DNA of 54,203 nt from a virus. Position numbers and translations under genes: made by a program. The stretch covers positions 1 through 54,203 of IMG/VR virus record IMGVR_UViG_3300020428_000014; one strand, 5' to 3'. How positions within the stretch are numbered: the first letter of the stretch is position 1; every line of letters begins with the position of its first letter. Positions 14,746 through 20,865 of this stretch are shown here, piece by piece. Under the pieces are notes generated by a model, which did no database searches, had not been told where the DNA came from, and saw nothing but the letters and a program-made list of their open reading frames with translations.

Positions 14746-15862
14746 CAAAGCGCTAAAGATTGCAAGCAAGGCTGTCACCAACAAACCAAGTCACCCAATT
14801 CTGGCCTGTGTCCAACTAAGCGCTGGCTCTGATGAGGATAACCCAGGCTCCTTTTCTATTGAGGCCAGCGATTTATCTACTAGCATCCACCGAAATATCG
14901 AAGCAGAGGTTAAAGACGTAGGGAGGCTATGCGTACCTTTCCGCCCACTCCATGACCTCATCTCTCGTCTTGATAGTGGGCAATCCTTGATGCTTGGCTC
15001 GCAAGGTTCTGATCTTTGCGTAACTACTCAGACGGGAGGCACTTACAAGATCGCTGGCTACCCTGGTGCCGATTGGATCAGCATGCCAGTTAAAGAAGAT
15101 GCTCTGCAGATCCAAGCGAATGTAGTCAAAGCGTGTCATACGGTATCAAAGGCAATCGCGAAGGATCGTCCAGACATCAACGGAATCAACATTAGGGTCA
15201 TTGACGGTAGATTAACATTCGCCGCGACAGATGGTCATAGGCTACATACATATAGTCACTCCATTGAGCATTCCGACCCGATCCCCGATGGAGCAGTAAA
15301 TGTAACAGTGCCAGAAGCGGCACTAGAAATAGCCGAATCCAGTAAGGGTGAAATCACCTTTACAAGCGGAGCCAAGGTCGTGGAGTTTAGAGATGGAAAG
15401 GACTGGGTATCGGCGAGGATCTACGAGAAGCCCTACCCCGATTATCCACAATTAGTTCCATCGGACTACAGAATTAGTGTCACTGTTGATCGGGTTAAGC
15501 TCCTCAAGCTCGTCGAAACAGTAGGGACTGTGGCTGCCGACGCCGAAAACATCATGCATCTAGGTAAAAGCACAGAGCGAAAAAACAACTTAGTCTTAAA
15601 CGCAATGCACACAATGGGCTTCGCTAAGGATTTTATCGATGCTGAATTTGAATACAATTACGATCCTGTAGCGGATCCAACTAGTGACGACTTTGATTGT
15701 TACTTAAACAGTCGCTTCTTTGCTGAAGCCCTGCGATCATTAGAAGGCGATCAGGTCTATATCAATTGGCTTGGTAGAGTCCAGCCCCTTGTCCTTAAGT
15801 CAGACGACAGCGAGCAACTTTGCTTAGTAATGCCCATACAGGGCAGGGCGAAAGATGAGTGA
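14714..15862 (+). CDS. dnaN: Beta sliding clamp (DNA polymerase III beta subunit)
   Basis: 382 residues from ATG 14714 (a TTG two codons earlier is possible). The protein is a ring-forming processivity clamp of the bacterial type, not a PCNA/gp45 type: it has full beta-clamp length and three-domain periodicity, begins [35 protein letters not shown], which closely follows cyanobacterial DnaN, carries [12 protein letters not shown], the conserved clamp-pocket segment, and ends LVMPIQGR. Residues of the hydrophobic peptide-binding pocket (TDGHRL and VMP near the C-terminus in E. coli numbering 172-177 and 361-363) are kept. The window encodes no DNA polymerase, so it serves host Pol III or another partner. 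Sigma B starts within its last 8 bases. Confidence 0.93.
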   Translation: MNCVLAQACLSKALKIASKAVTNKPSHPILACVQLSAGSDEDNPGSFSIEASDLSTSIHRNIEAEVKDVGRLCVPFRPLHDLISRLDSGQSLMLGSQGSDLCVTTQTGGTYKIAGYPGADWISMPVKEDALQIQANVVKACHTVSKAIAKDRPDINGINIRVIDGRLTFAATDGHRLHTYSHSIEHSDPIPDGAVNVTVPEAALEIAESSKGEITFTSGAKVVEFRDGKDWVSARIYEKPYPDYPQLVPSDYRISVTVDRVKLLKLVETVGTVAADAENIMHLGKSTERKNNLVLNAMHTMGFAKDFIDAEFEYNYDPVADPTSDDFDCYLNSRFFAEALRSLEGDQVYINWLGRVQPLVLKSDDSEQLCLVMPIQGRAKDE

Positions 15863-16745
15863 CGCTACTGGAGAGTACCTTGCTCGCATTGGCAAGATCA
15901 GCATGCTGGTGCCAAGTGAAGAGCTTGAACTTGGACGTATTGTCCAGGCCAATATTCATCTGGAAAATAGGAGCAGAGCTCAAGAGCGACAGCTTCAAAA
16001 GGCAAAAGATCGGATGGTCGAGAGTAATCTCCGCCTAGTAGTTTCCATAGCAAAAAAGTTCGCTAAGTATGTACCCCCATCGGAGTTGCTTGACCTCATT
16101 CAAGCTGGCAACACTGGCTTGATCAGGGCTGTTGAAAAGTTTAATCCAAGTCTTGGTTATCGTTTCAGCACTTATTCCTACTGGTGGATACAGCAAGCTA
16201 TCACATTTTATTTAAACACCTATAAGCACCCAATACGCTTGCCAACTTCTCAGCATGAGCGCCTTCGCAAGCTAGAAAAATACTATTCGATGTACGAACA
16301 AGGTCGAGTTGACGACCACTTTGATGACATTCTTTCCGATCTTAAGCTTACAAAAGATGAAGCAGCGAGGCTACTTCGATTTAAGACCTCCTTGAGGAGT
16401 CTTGATGCTTTAGCTGTTGAAGATGGCACTCCTTTAGTTGAGCTTATTGCAGCACGAGAGGAGCCAGAAGAAGATGATCAGGTCACACGGCTTAAGGAAA
16501 CCTATTCCAGCCTTGCACCAGAGCAAAGAGAAGTGATCGATTTGTATTACATCAATCGCCTTTCCATAAAGGAAGTGGCCAACATGCTGGGCAAATCTTG
16601 TGAAGTGATTAACCGGATAAAAGCAAGCGCTGATTTCAAGATCAGCCTTATCGTCAACGGAATCGTTCCAGCTACTGAATACATCGTGCAAAACGATATT
16701 CAAGGTATCGATAACACTTCCTATGAACAAATCAAGCTCTTCTAA
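15855..16745 (+). CDS. Sigma-70 factor with C-terminal clamp-binding motif (sigma B)
   Basis: 296 residues. Regions in order: 1.2 ([24 protein letters not shown], about 7-30), 2 ([62 protein letters not shown], about 54-115), 3 ([17 protein letters not shown]), and 4 ([37 protein letters not shown], about 222-258). About 30 further residues follow, ending [13 protein letters not shown] (292-296) fits the beta-clamp-binding consensus QL[SD]LF. The ATG lies in the last codons of dnaN (8-base overlap), implying coupled synthesis. It differs clearly from sigma A. I infer that it is the late-promoter sigma and is tethered to the phage clamp. Confidence 0.9.
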   Translation: MSDATGEYLARIGKISMLVPSEELELGRIVQANIHLENRSRAQERQLQKAKDRMVESNLRLVVSIAKKFAKYVPPSELLDLIQAGNTGLIRAVEKFNPSLGYRFSTYSYWWIQQAITFYLNTYKHPIRLPTSQHERLRKLEKYYSMYEQGRVDDHFDDILSDLKLTKDEAARLLRFKTSLRSLDALAVEDGTPLVELIAAREEPEEDDQVTRLKETYSSLAPEQREVIDLYYINRLSIKEVANMLGKSCEVINRIKASADFKISLIVNGIVPATEYIVQNDIQGIDNTSYEQIKLF

Positions 16746-16942
16746 TGCCAGCCAAAAAGACTTACTATCAGTACACTGTGTGGATGCCATTGCATACACC
16801 TTGTAACGGCACTATTTCAGCAAGATCCCGAGCTGATGCAGAAAAGTACCTGACCACAAGGTTTCAATATTCTGATGCCAAGTTTAAGGTTCACGGGCGA
16901 GCCAAGAATGCCGCCGACGTTAGTAGGCGGAACTTAAAATGA
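16745..16942 (+). CDS. Small basic protein, 65 aa
   Basis: The ATG shares its A with the sigma B stop (TAATG), so it is probably translationally coupled. The chain begins [17 protein letters not shown] and contains SARSRADAEKYLTTRFQYSDAKFKVHGR, a beta-alpha-beta-like pattern, with a high Lys/Arg content. Its place directly after sigma B makes a role with the transcription module possible, but nothing in the sequence proves it. Confidence 0.6.
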   Translation: MPAKKTYYQYTVWMPLHTPCNGTISARSRADAEKYLTTRFQYSDAKFKVHGRAKNAADVSRRNLK

Positions 16943-17226
16943 TTACTTACACACGCAAAATGGTTGACCTCCCATCCATCAAGTGGAAACTTGAACAAGT
17001 GTCTAAATCACTTGCGCAAGCGAAAGATATGTACGAAAAAGCAAAGTGCCAGCTGGGTGATGCGATGTGTCCCTCAGAGGCAAGACACGCTATGTTCAGT
17101 GTTCACAACCTCGCGCAGGTCGTGGGAAGCCTTGAGTCAGAAAAAGAGAAACTAGTATCTACATTACAAGCTGAGTCTAAGTTGAATGAGATTTCATTAG
17201 CTGAGGGCAATGATGTTAATTACTGA
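16939..17226 (+). CDS. Helical protein, 95 aa
   Basis: Overlaps the previous stop by four bases (ATGA). The protein is almost entirely helical: KWKLEQVSKSLAQAKDMYEKAKCQL and HNLAQVVGSLESEKEKLVSTLQAESKLNEI have heptad spacing, suggesting a coiled-coil dimer. A second Met (MVDLPSI) seven residues in could be the start. Last gene of the tightly overlapping clamp/sigma B group. Function unknown. Confidence 0.6.
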   Translation: MITYTRKMVDLPSIKWKLEQVSKSLAQAKDMYEKAKCQLGDAMCPSEARHAMFSVHNLAQVVGSLESEKEKLVSTLQAESKLNEISLAEGNDVNY

Positions 17227-17263
17227 TCAATTTAACTAAACTTAAGCACCATGTTTGTTAGCG

Positions 17264-17779
17264 ATGATTCTTTGCGATACGGAAATCTCTGAGATATGTA
17301 GAGCTGGTGCGATAACACCATTTCTGCCTGAGTTGGTCAACCCTGCTTCGCTTGATGTGAGGCTAGGTCATGAGTTGATGATCGAGAGTGCTGAGTCCGA
17401 TGAATACAAGCGATATCCCCTTGCTGGCCATACAGAAGCCGACCCTTACGAACTTGTCCCGGGTCAGTTTGTTCTAGCCCCTACGATCGAAGTCTTTCAG
17501 CTGCCTAACAACGTGGCTTGTGAGTTTCGGCTAAAAAGCAGCAGAGCTAGAGAAGGGCTTGACAATGCCCTTGCAATGTGGATTGACCCTGGATTCTCGG
17601 GGTCTGTACTCACAATGGAATTACGGAATAACCGTCAGTTACGGACCATTAAAGTCTGGCCTGGTATGCGAATTGGGCAGCTTGTGTTTCACCGAATGAG
17701 CAAACTCCCTTCAATCGCTTACAACGTTATCGGACGCTATAACAACGACCTTAGAGTCACACAAAGTAAAGGTCATTAA
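17264..17779 (+). CDS. dcd: dCTP deaminase (Dcd/DUT family)
   Basis: 171 residues from ATG 17264. It deaminates dCTP to dUTP, supplying dUMP for ThyX. Family features: ILCDTEISEICRAGAITPF at the N-terminus, VNPASLDVRLGHEL, YELVPGQFVLAPTIEVFQLP, the active-site strand FRLKSSRAREGL, and the trimer/nucleotide segment WIDPGFSGSVLTMELRN. The C-terminal SKLPSIAYNVIGRYNNDLRVTQSKGH is consistent with Dcd. Length is slightly below the E. coli enzyme, as common in phages. A bifunctional deaminase/dUTPase cannot be excluded. It lies 37 bases after the clamp/sigma B group. Confidence 0.88.
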   Translation: MILCDTEISEICRAGAITPFLPELVNPASLDVRLGHELMIESAESDEYKRYPLAGHTEADPYELVPGQFVLAPTIEVFQLPNNVACEFRLKSSRAREGLDNALAMWIDPGFSGSVLTMELRNNRQLRTIKVWPGMRIGQLVFHRMSKLPSIAYNVIGRYNNDLRVTQSKGH

Positions 17780-17805
17780 ATTTATCAAACTCGCAAAACT
17801 CCAAC

Positions 17806-18051
17806 TTGTCAACTAAAGATTTCGCCTATCAGCTCTCGACTGAAGAACAGTTTGAAAAAGAGATAATGACTCGTGTAATTGATGAATGCACAGATGTCGA
17901 AAGACTCCAAGAGGTTGCAAAGATACAACTAAACCATGCTTTCCAGCTGCAAGCAGCTCTAGACGAAGTGACAGTTTTTGCCCGGAAAGCGGTAACACAT
18001 GCCGGGAAAGCGATAGCAACACTCAAAGCCAACCAACGCAAGTGTAACTGA
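17806..18051 (+). CDS. Small helical protein, possible NblA-like paralogue 1
   Basis: 81 residues from a TTG start; no earlier ATG exists in frame. The segment QLSTEEQFEKEIMTRVIDECTDVERLQEVAKIQLNHAFQLQAAL aligns with the next gene product, so the two are tandem paralogues. Two helices with a Q-F-E start and a central (D/E)C(T)-x(4)-L(Q)E pattern resemble in layout the phycobilisome-degradation adaptor NblA (LEQxF...QV...EQAQ..L..LY.QMM.RE) that some cyanophages carry. The similarity is weak and the name is only a suggestion. Confidence 0.5.
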   Translation: MSTKDFAYQLSTEEQFEKEIMTRVIDECTDVERLQEVAKIQLNHAFQLQAALDEVTVFARKAVTHAGKAIATLKANQRKCN

Positions 18052-18083
18052 CTTTATTAGCCTTGGAAAAACACAACTTCTCA

Positions 18084-18266
18084 ATGGAAAAGAATCCTCT
18101 TCAGATGTCTACTAGTCAACAGTTTGAGCTGGAGAGGTATTGTCGTGCAATTGATGATTGCACAAGTGTCAACATGCTCCAAGAGACTGCGAAGGAATGC
18201 CTCAAGGGGTTCTTCATGCAGCGAGCAGCAGTGCAATGGATACTTCGAGATGTCATGCCGGAATGA
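18084..18266 (+). CDS. Small helical protein, possible NblA-like paralogue 2
   Basis: 60 residues from ATG 18084 (a TTG at 18063 is alternative). STSQQFELERYCRAIDDC, then TSVNMLQETAKECLKGFFMQRAAVQWILRD, matches the preceding protein residue by residue over the two-helix core, with the same spacing between the Q-F-E element, the Asp-Cys-Thr turn and the second helix. NblA-like, or a cyanophage-specific helical-hairpin family; not decidable without a profile search. Confidence 0.55.
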   Translation: MEKNPLQMSTSQQFELERYCRAIDDCTSVNMLQETAKECLKGFFMQRAAVQWILRDVMPE

Positions 18267-18439
18267 TGATTGACGATAACTTAAGACCAACACTTGTTGT
18301 CGTTATTGACGAGGATGGAACGCCAGTGTTTGAGTGCTCAGGGGCGGGGCTCAGAGTGCGGCACCCACAGGAATGGCAGGCCATAGCTATACTCCGTCAG
18401 CTTTATGTCTCCAAAGGCCTCCGGTGGCCTTGCCCATAG
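18263..18439 (+). CDS. Small hypothetical protein, 58 aa
   Basis: Begins with ATGATG overlapping the previous stop. The chain MMIDDNLRPTLVVVIDEDGTPVFECSG has strand-turn-strand character, then a helix (HPQEWQAIAILRQLYV). Its 3' 102 bases overlap the convergent HNH gene, so one of the two ends may be wrong, though such overlaps occur at operon junctions in compact phages. Confidence 0.45.
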   Translation: MMIDDNLRPTLVVVIDEDGTPVFECSGAGLRVRHPQEWQAIAILRQLYVSKGLRWPCP

Positions 18440-18757
18440 CTCTTCTAGGGAGACGTTCAACATATATCGCATTAGCTTTTTCGCACGCTCAACGTCCCAG
18501 CAAGGGTGTTGTGTCCAGAACTCCCACAGTTCTCGGTGACCCTTCTGCCTGTTATGAAGCGAGCAACAAGGCGCAAGGTTGTAATCGATGGTGAGGCCCC
18601 CATTCTTTTTTGCTACTAGGTGGTCTAATGTTATGTGTTCAAACTTCTCTCCGCATATGTAACACCTGCTGTCCCAGGTCTCGATAATCTTCTTTCGGAA
18701 GCGCTGCTTTGTAATTTTGCGTGTAACTAGTTCGCTGCCCTCAATGTGATGCTTCAC
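18338..18757 (-). CDS. HNH endonuclease
   Basis: 139 residues if the GTG at 18757 is used; the frame is open to a TTG at 18829 but that overlaps the upstream gene by 89 bases. The HNH/McrA-type zinc fold is visible: CYICGEKF, then the catalytic ITLDHLVAKKNGG (DH pair), then NLAPCCSLHNRQKGH with the second cysteine/His/Asn part. A His-Me finger nuclease at the end of the late operon may be a free-standing homing-type gene or a packaging helper; TerS has its own separate HNH neighbour at 53425. Confidence 0.82.
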   Translation of the reverse strand: MKHHIEGSELVTRKITKQRFRKKIIETWDSRCYICGEKFEHITLDHLVAKKNGGLTIDYNLAPCCSLHNRQKGHRELWEFWTQHPCWDVERAKKLMRYMLNVSLEELWARPPEAFGDIKLTEYSYGLPFLWVPHSEPRP

Positions 18758-18938
18758 TGGCTTCTGGGAGAAAGTATGGAGTAATGGAGTAATCAAGGAG
18801 ATATTCAGATGAGCGAGCCATCTCTTCAACCCTTGAAGCCATGTTTTGTGCCACCTGATCTATATCGCCAGGACCTTTTTCGTGTACATCTCCGTCAACG
18901 ATGACGATGGCATGCATATGCACCACATATCGACTCAC
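18741..18938 (-). CDS. Small protein after the endolysin, 65 aa
   Basis: The GTG at 18938 is chosen because AAGGAG lies 6 bases upstream; it begins (M)SRYVVHMHAIVIVDGDVHEKG. A strand-rich N-terminus is followed by an acidic helix (GDIDQVAQNMASRVEEMARSSEYLL). It overlaps neither the endolysin (stop at 18941) nor seriously the HNH gene. Not recognisably a spanin: no signal peptide or membrane segment is visible. Confidence 0.6.
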   Translation of the reverse strand: MSRYVVHMHAIVIVDGDVHEKGPGDIDQVAQNMASRVEEMARSSEYLLDYSITPYFLPEASEASH

Positions 18939-18940
18939 TG

Positions 18941-20089
18941 TTATCTCCTTACCGAAATCATCCAGCCAGTCCTGGGGCCATCTGGCATCCACCTAGCCAA
19001 GAAGTTCTTTTTAGTGTATTGAATACCACAACCATTAGTGTGATTTAAATACCCGCCATTGACCATATCCGCTTCGCCATATGGATCATGCATGACGTAG
19101 GAACCTGTCTCCTCATCTATTCCAATACAGGCACACCAGTGGCCGAAGCCCCGTGGGAGGCCCACATGCCCCTTGTGGAGCCATCCAAGTGCTACAGGGT
19201 GCCCTGACCTGAGTTCAGCCTCCAGGGTTCTCTGATACGCCGCTGAGTCGAATCTGGCGGTAAGACCAAGGGAACGGAGTGCTTCAAGGTGTGCATTGAC
19301 TTCAACAGTGTCGCCGAATTGCTCGCGAACTAAGTTGTAGTCTTCGTCATTAGCTACTTTCCCGTGATAACGAGCCAACATACCGCAAGAACTCGACAGA
19401 CATTCCCGATACGACTCTGGCCCGTTGTCGTGTTGTGTTTCATAGGCTACCTTCAGGAGCACACTGTTTGCTGGGTAACCCCAAAGCTGCCCCTCTGCTT
19501 TTCGACGGCGCCGCAGGCCAACTTCGGCTGAGCTCCCTGGATTTACATAGAGACCCATGATTCGCGGCATTGCGTCATAGTCTTTCTCTCTCAAAGCGCG
19601 ACTAATAGTTTCAAAACCTTCTCGGTCGTAAAAGTGCCACCCGACGTTGTAAGCAAAGCTGACGAGTGCTGCCTTACGTTCAGGCGTCAACTTTCTCCAA
19701 TGCGGGATGTTTCCTGATAGCGACCTGACTACATGCGTTTCAATCGTATTAGCTAAAAGCGTTTCTGCCTGCGGCTTGGTGATTCTGTCACCTCTGCGTA
19801 CTTTGCTGTTGTCATCCCAGTGGGTTGACCCAAATCCAATCGCGTATGGCTCAGACTTTGTGATCGGGTCTACATAAGCCTCGCTGCTAAATCCTTCCCA
19901 CTCCTTGATCAGCTCAATAGCTTTGTCTAAGGAATACCCTTGCTTGGGTTCTGGCCCTGCGTTGAAGATGCTATAAAACTCCTTCTGTTGTTCGCCTGTT
20001 AGCTGTTGCCAGGCCCAACTCCAAGCTGCTGACTGATGTGGCGTTGCTTCGCGGTTGGTTGCCTTGGCCGCGGCCAAAAAATCTTTCAT
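18941..20089 (-). CDS. Endolysin: GH24 lysozyme fused to a C39-like peptidase
   Basis: 382 residues from ATG 20089, which overlaps the upstream stop by ATGA; the frame runs back to 20446 but through other lysis genes. Residues 53-205 form a T4-type lysozyme (GH24): catalytic Glu65 in KEWEGF, Asp74 in AYVDPIT, AIGFGST, and AALVSFAYNVG. Residues 225-382 resemble a papain-like C39 peptidase: Cys235 in LSSSCGML, His317 in GFGHWCACIGID and Asp335 in VMHDPYG. One chain would cut both glycan and peptide bonds of peptidoglycan, if the second domain is an amidase/endopeptidase. No signal peptide is visible in the first 30 residues, so a holin is needed. Two candidate membrane genes precede it. Confidence 0.9.
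   Translation of the reverse strand: MKDFLAAAKATNREATPHQSAAWSWAWQQLTGEQQKEFYSIFNAGPEPKQGYSLDKAIELIKEWEGFSSEAYVDPITKSEPYAIGFGSTHWDDNSKVRRGDRITKPQAETLLANTIETHVVRSLSGNIPHWRKLTPERKAALVSFAYNVGWHFYDREGFETISRALREKDYDAMPRIMGLYVNPGSSAEVGLRRRRKAEGQLWGYPANSVLLKVAYETQHDNGPESYRECLSSSCGMLARYHGKVANDEDYNLVREQFGDTVEVNAHLEALRSLGLTARFDSAAYQRTLEAELRSGHPVALGWLHKGHVGLPRGFGHWCACIGIDEETGSYVMHDPYGEADMVNGGYLNHTNGCGIQYTKKNFLARWMPDGPRTGWMISVRR
18945..18950 (-). promoter_or_regulatory. Shine-Dalgarno fixing the start at 18938
   Basis: AAGGAG, six bases before GTG 18938. It is unusually strong for this genome and decides the GTG start over the ATG at 18917. Confidence 0.75.
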
Positions 20090-20343
20090 GTTTTGCGTTG
20101 ATTCGCACTGACTCTTGGCTGCGAGGCTGGAGCCTTTGAAGGCAATTTGCCCGATGGGTAGAACAGGGCTGTTACGACGTACCAACGCTCGATGCATGTG
20201 TTGTGTTGTCGTGGCCCTAGCCACCAGTTGGGTATCTCGCAGCTCCCAACAAACCCTACTGAGAAAACTATCTGCCCTAAGAGCATCATCCCGCTTCCAG
20301 TTGCAATTACCGACTGCGGATTCGCTTTTGATCGACTTGTCAT
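20086..20343 (-). CDS. Small membrane protein in the lysis cassette
   Basis: 85 residues. SVIATGSGMMLLGQIVFSVGFVG (11-33) is a membrane segment, followed by CEIPNWWLGP and a basic, Pro/Ser-rich tail. Both ends overlap the neighbours by ATGA. The N-terminus with Ser/Lys/Arg before the helix suggests an N-in orientation or an uncleaved signal anchor, as in i-spanin or pinholin-like proteins. Candidate holin, antiholin or spanin; the sequence does not decide. Confidence 0.6.
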   Translation of the reverse strand: MTSRSKANPQSVIATGSGMMLLGQIVFSVGFVGSCEIPNWWLGPRQHNTCIERWYVVTALFYPSGKLPSKAPASQPRVSANQRKT

Positions 20344-20582
20344 TGCCTGCCTTCAATAGATGCCAGTCGTTGCTCAAGATGGCTGATACGACCAAACAAT
20401 TCAGCGCGATCCTCACGCATCTCTGTCCGCATAAGGGAAACTTCACCCGCTATGTGCTCAACTGCTGCTGTAAGCCTGATTACAGACTCGGACGACTTGT
20501 TGTTTTTATTCAGAAGCGCCCCAGCTCCAGTAGACGCGATACCTACAGCCGCGCCAATTGTGGCAGCAATGATTTCAACCAA
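20340..20582 (-). CDS. Holin-like protein with membrane helix and coiled coil
   Basis: 80 residues from TTG 20582, which has AGGAGG five bases upstream. EIIAATIGAAVGIASTGAGALLNK is a Gly/Ala-rich N-terminal membrane helix. The rest is a heptad-patterned coil (VIRLTAAVEHIAGEVSLMRTEMREDRAELFGRISHLEQRLASIE). This arrangement is typical of small phage lysis-cassette membrane proteins in cyanophages. With the adjacent membrane protein and endolysin it completes a plausible holin-endolysin set. Confidence 0.65.
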   Translation of the reverse strand: MVEIIAATIGAAVGIASTGAGALLNKNNKSSESVIRLTAAVEHIAGEVSLMRTEMREDRAELFGRISHLEQRLASIEGRQ

Positions 20583-20587
20583 TGCTG

Positions 20588-20593
20588 CCTCCT
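20588..20593 (-). promoter_or_regulatory. Shine-Dalgarno fixing the TTG start at 20582
   Basis: Minus-strand AGGAGG five bases ahead of TTG 20582. No ATG follows in the first 50 codons, so this motif supports the unusual start codon. Confidence 0.75.
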
Positions 20594-20607
20594 ACGTACA
20601 AACTAGT

Positions 20608-20865
20608 CTATGCAGGCTGTGTTTCGTTAAATCCGACTGGTCCTTTGCTCGCCTCCAGTTCTCTGTAAAATTCTGGATTGGACTCTTCGTCTGGATATTC
20701 GGCCTCATTGATTTTGATCGTTATATTCTCAACTTCTGACAATTCACGATCGTCATTGAGCAGAAAATATCTGCGGCCTAGGGGAACAGTGTATTCCGGG
20801 TTAGCAATACCCTTTCCCCACCAGAGGTCTTCTCCGGTCAGCTCGTAGCGATAGAGTGTTTTCAT
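20608..20865 (-). CDS. Hypothetical protein, 85 aa
   Basis: Starts with ATG overlapping the RCC1 protein stop (TAATG). Tyr/Trp- and acidic-rich: MKTLYRYELTGEDLWWGKG, then TVPLGRRYFLLNDDRELSEVENITIKINEAEYPDEESNPEFY. Probably a small beta protein made together with the tail protein; a fibre assembly helper or exposed tail component is possible. Confidence 0.65.
   Translation of the reverse strand: MKTLYRYELTGEDLWWGKGIANPEYTVPLGRRYFLLNDDRELSEVENITIKINEAEYPDEESNPEFYRELEASKGPVGFNETQPA

Noticed and set aside
18941-20446. 501-residue endolysin
   Set aside because: The first 119 codons run through two overlapping lysis genes in other frames; ATG 20089 forms an ATGA junction and starts just before the lysozyme domain.
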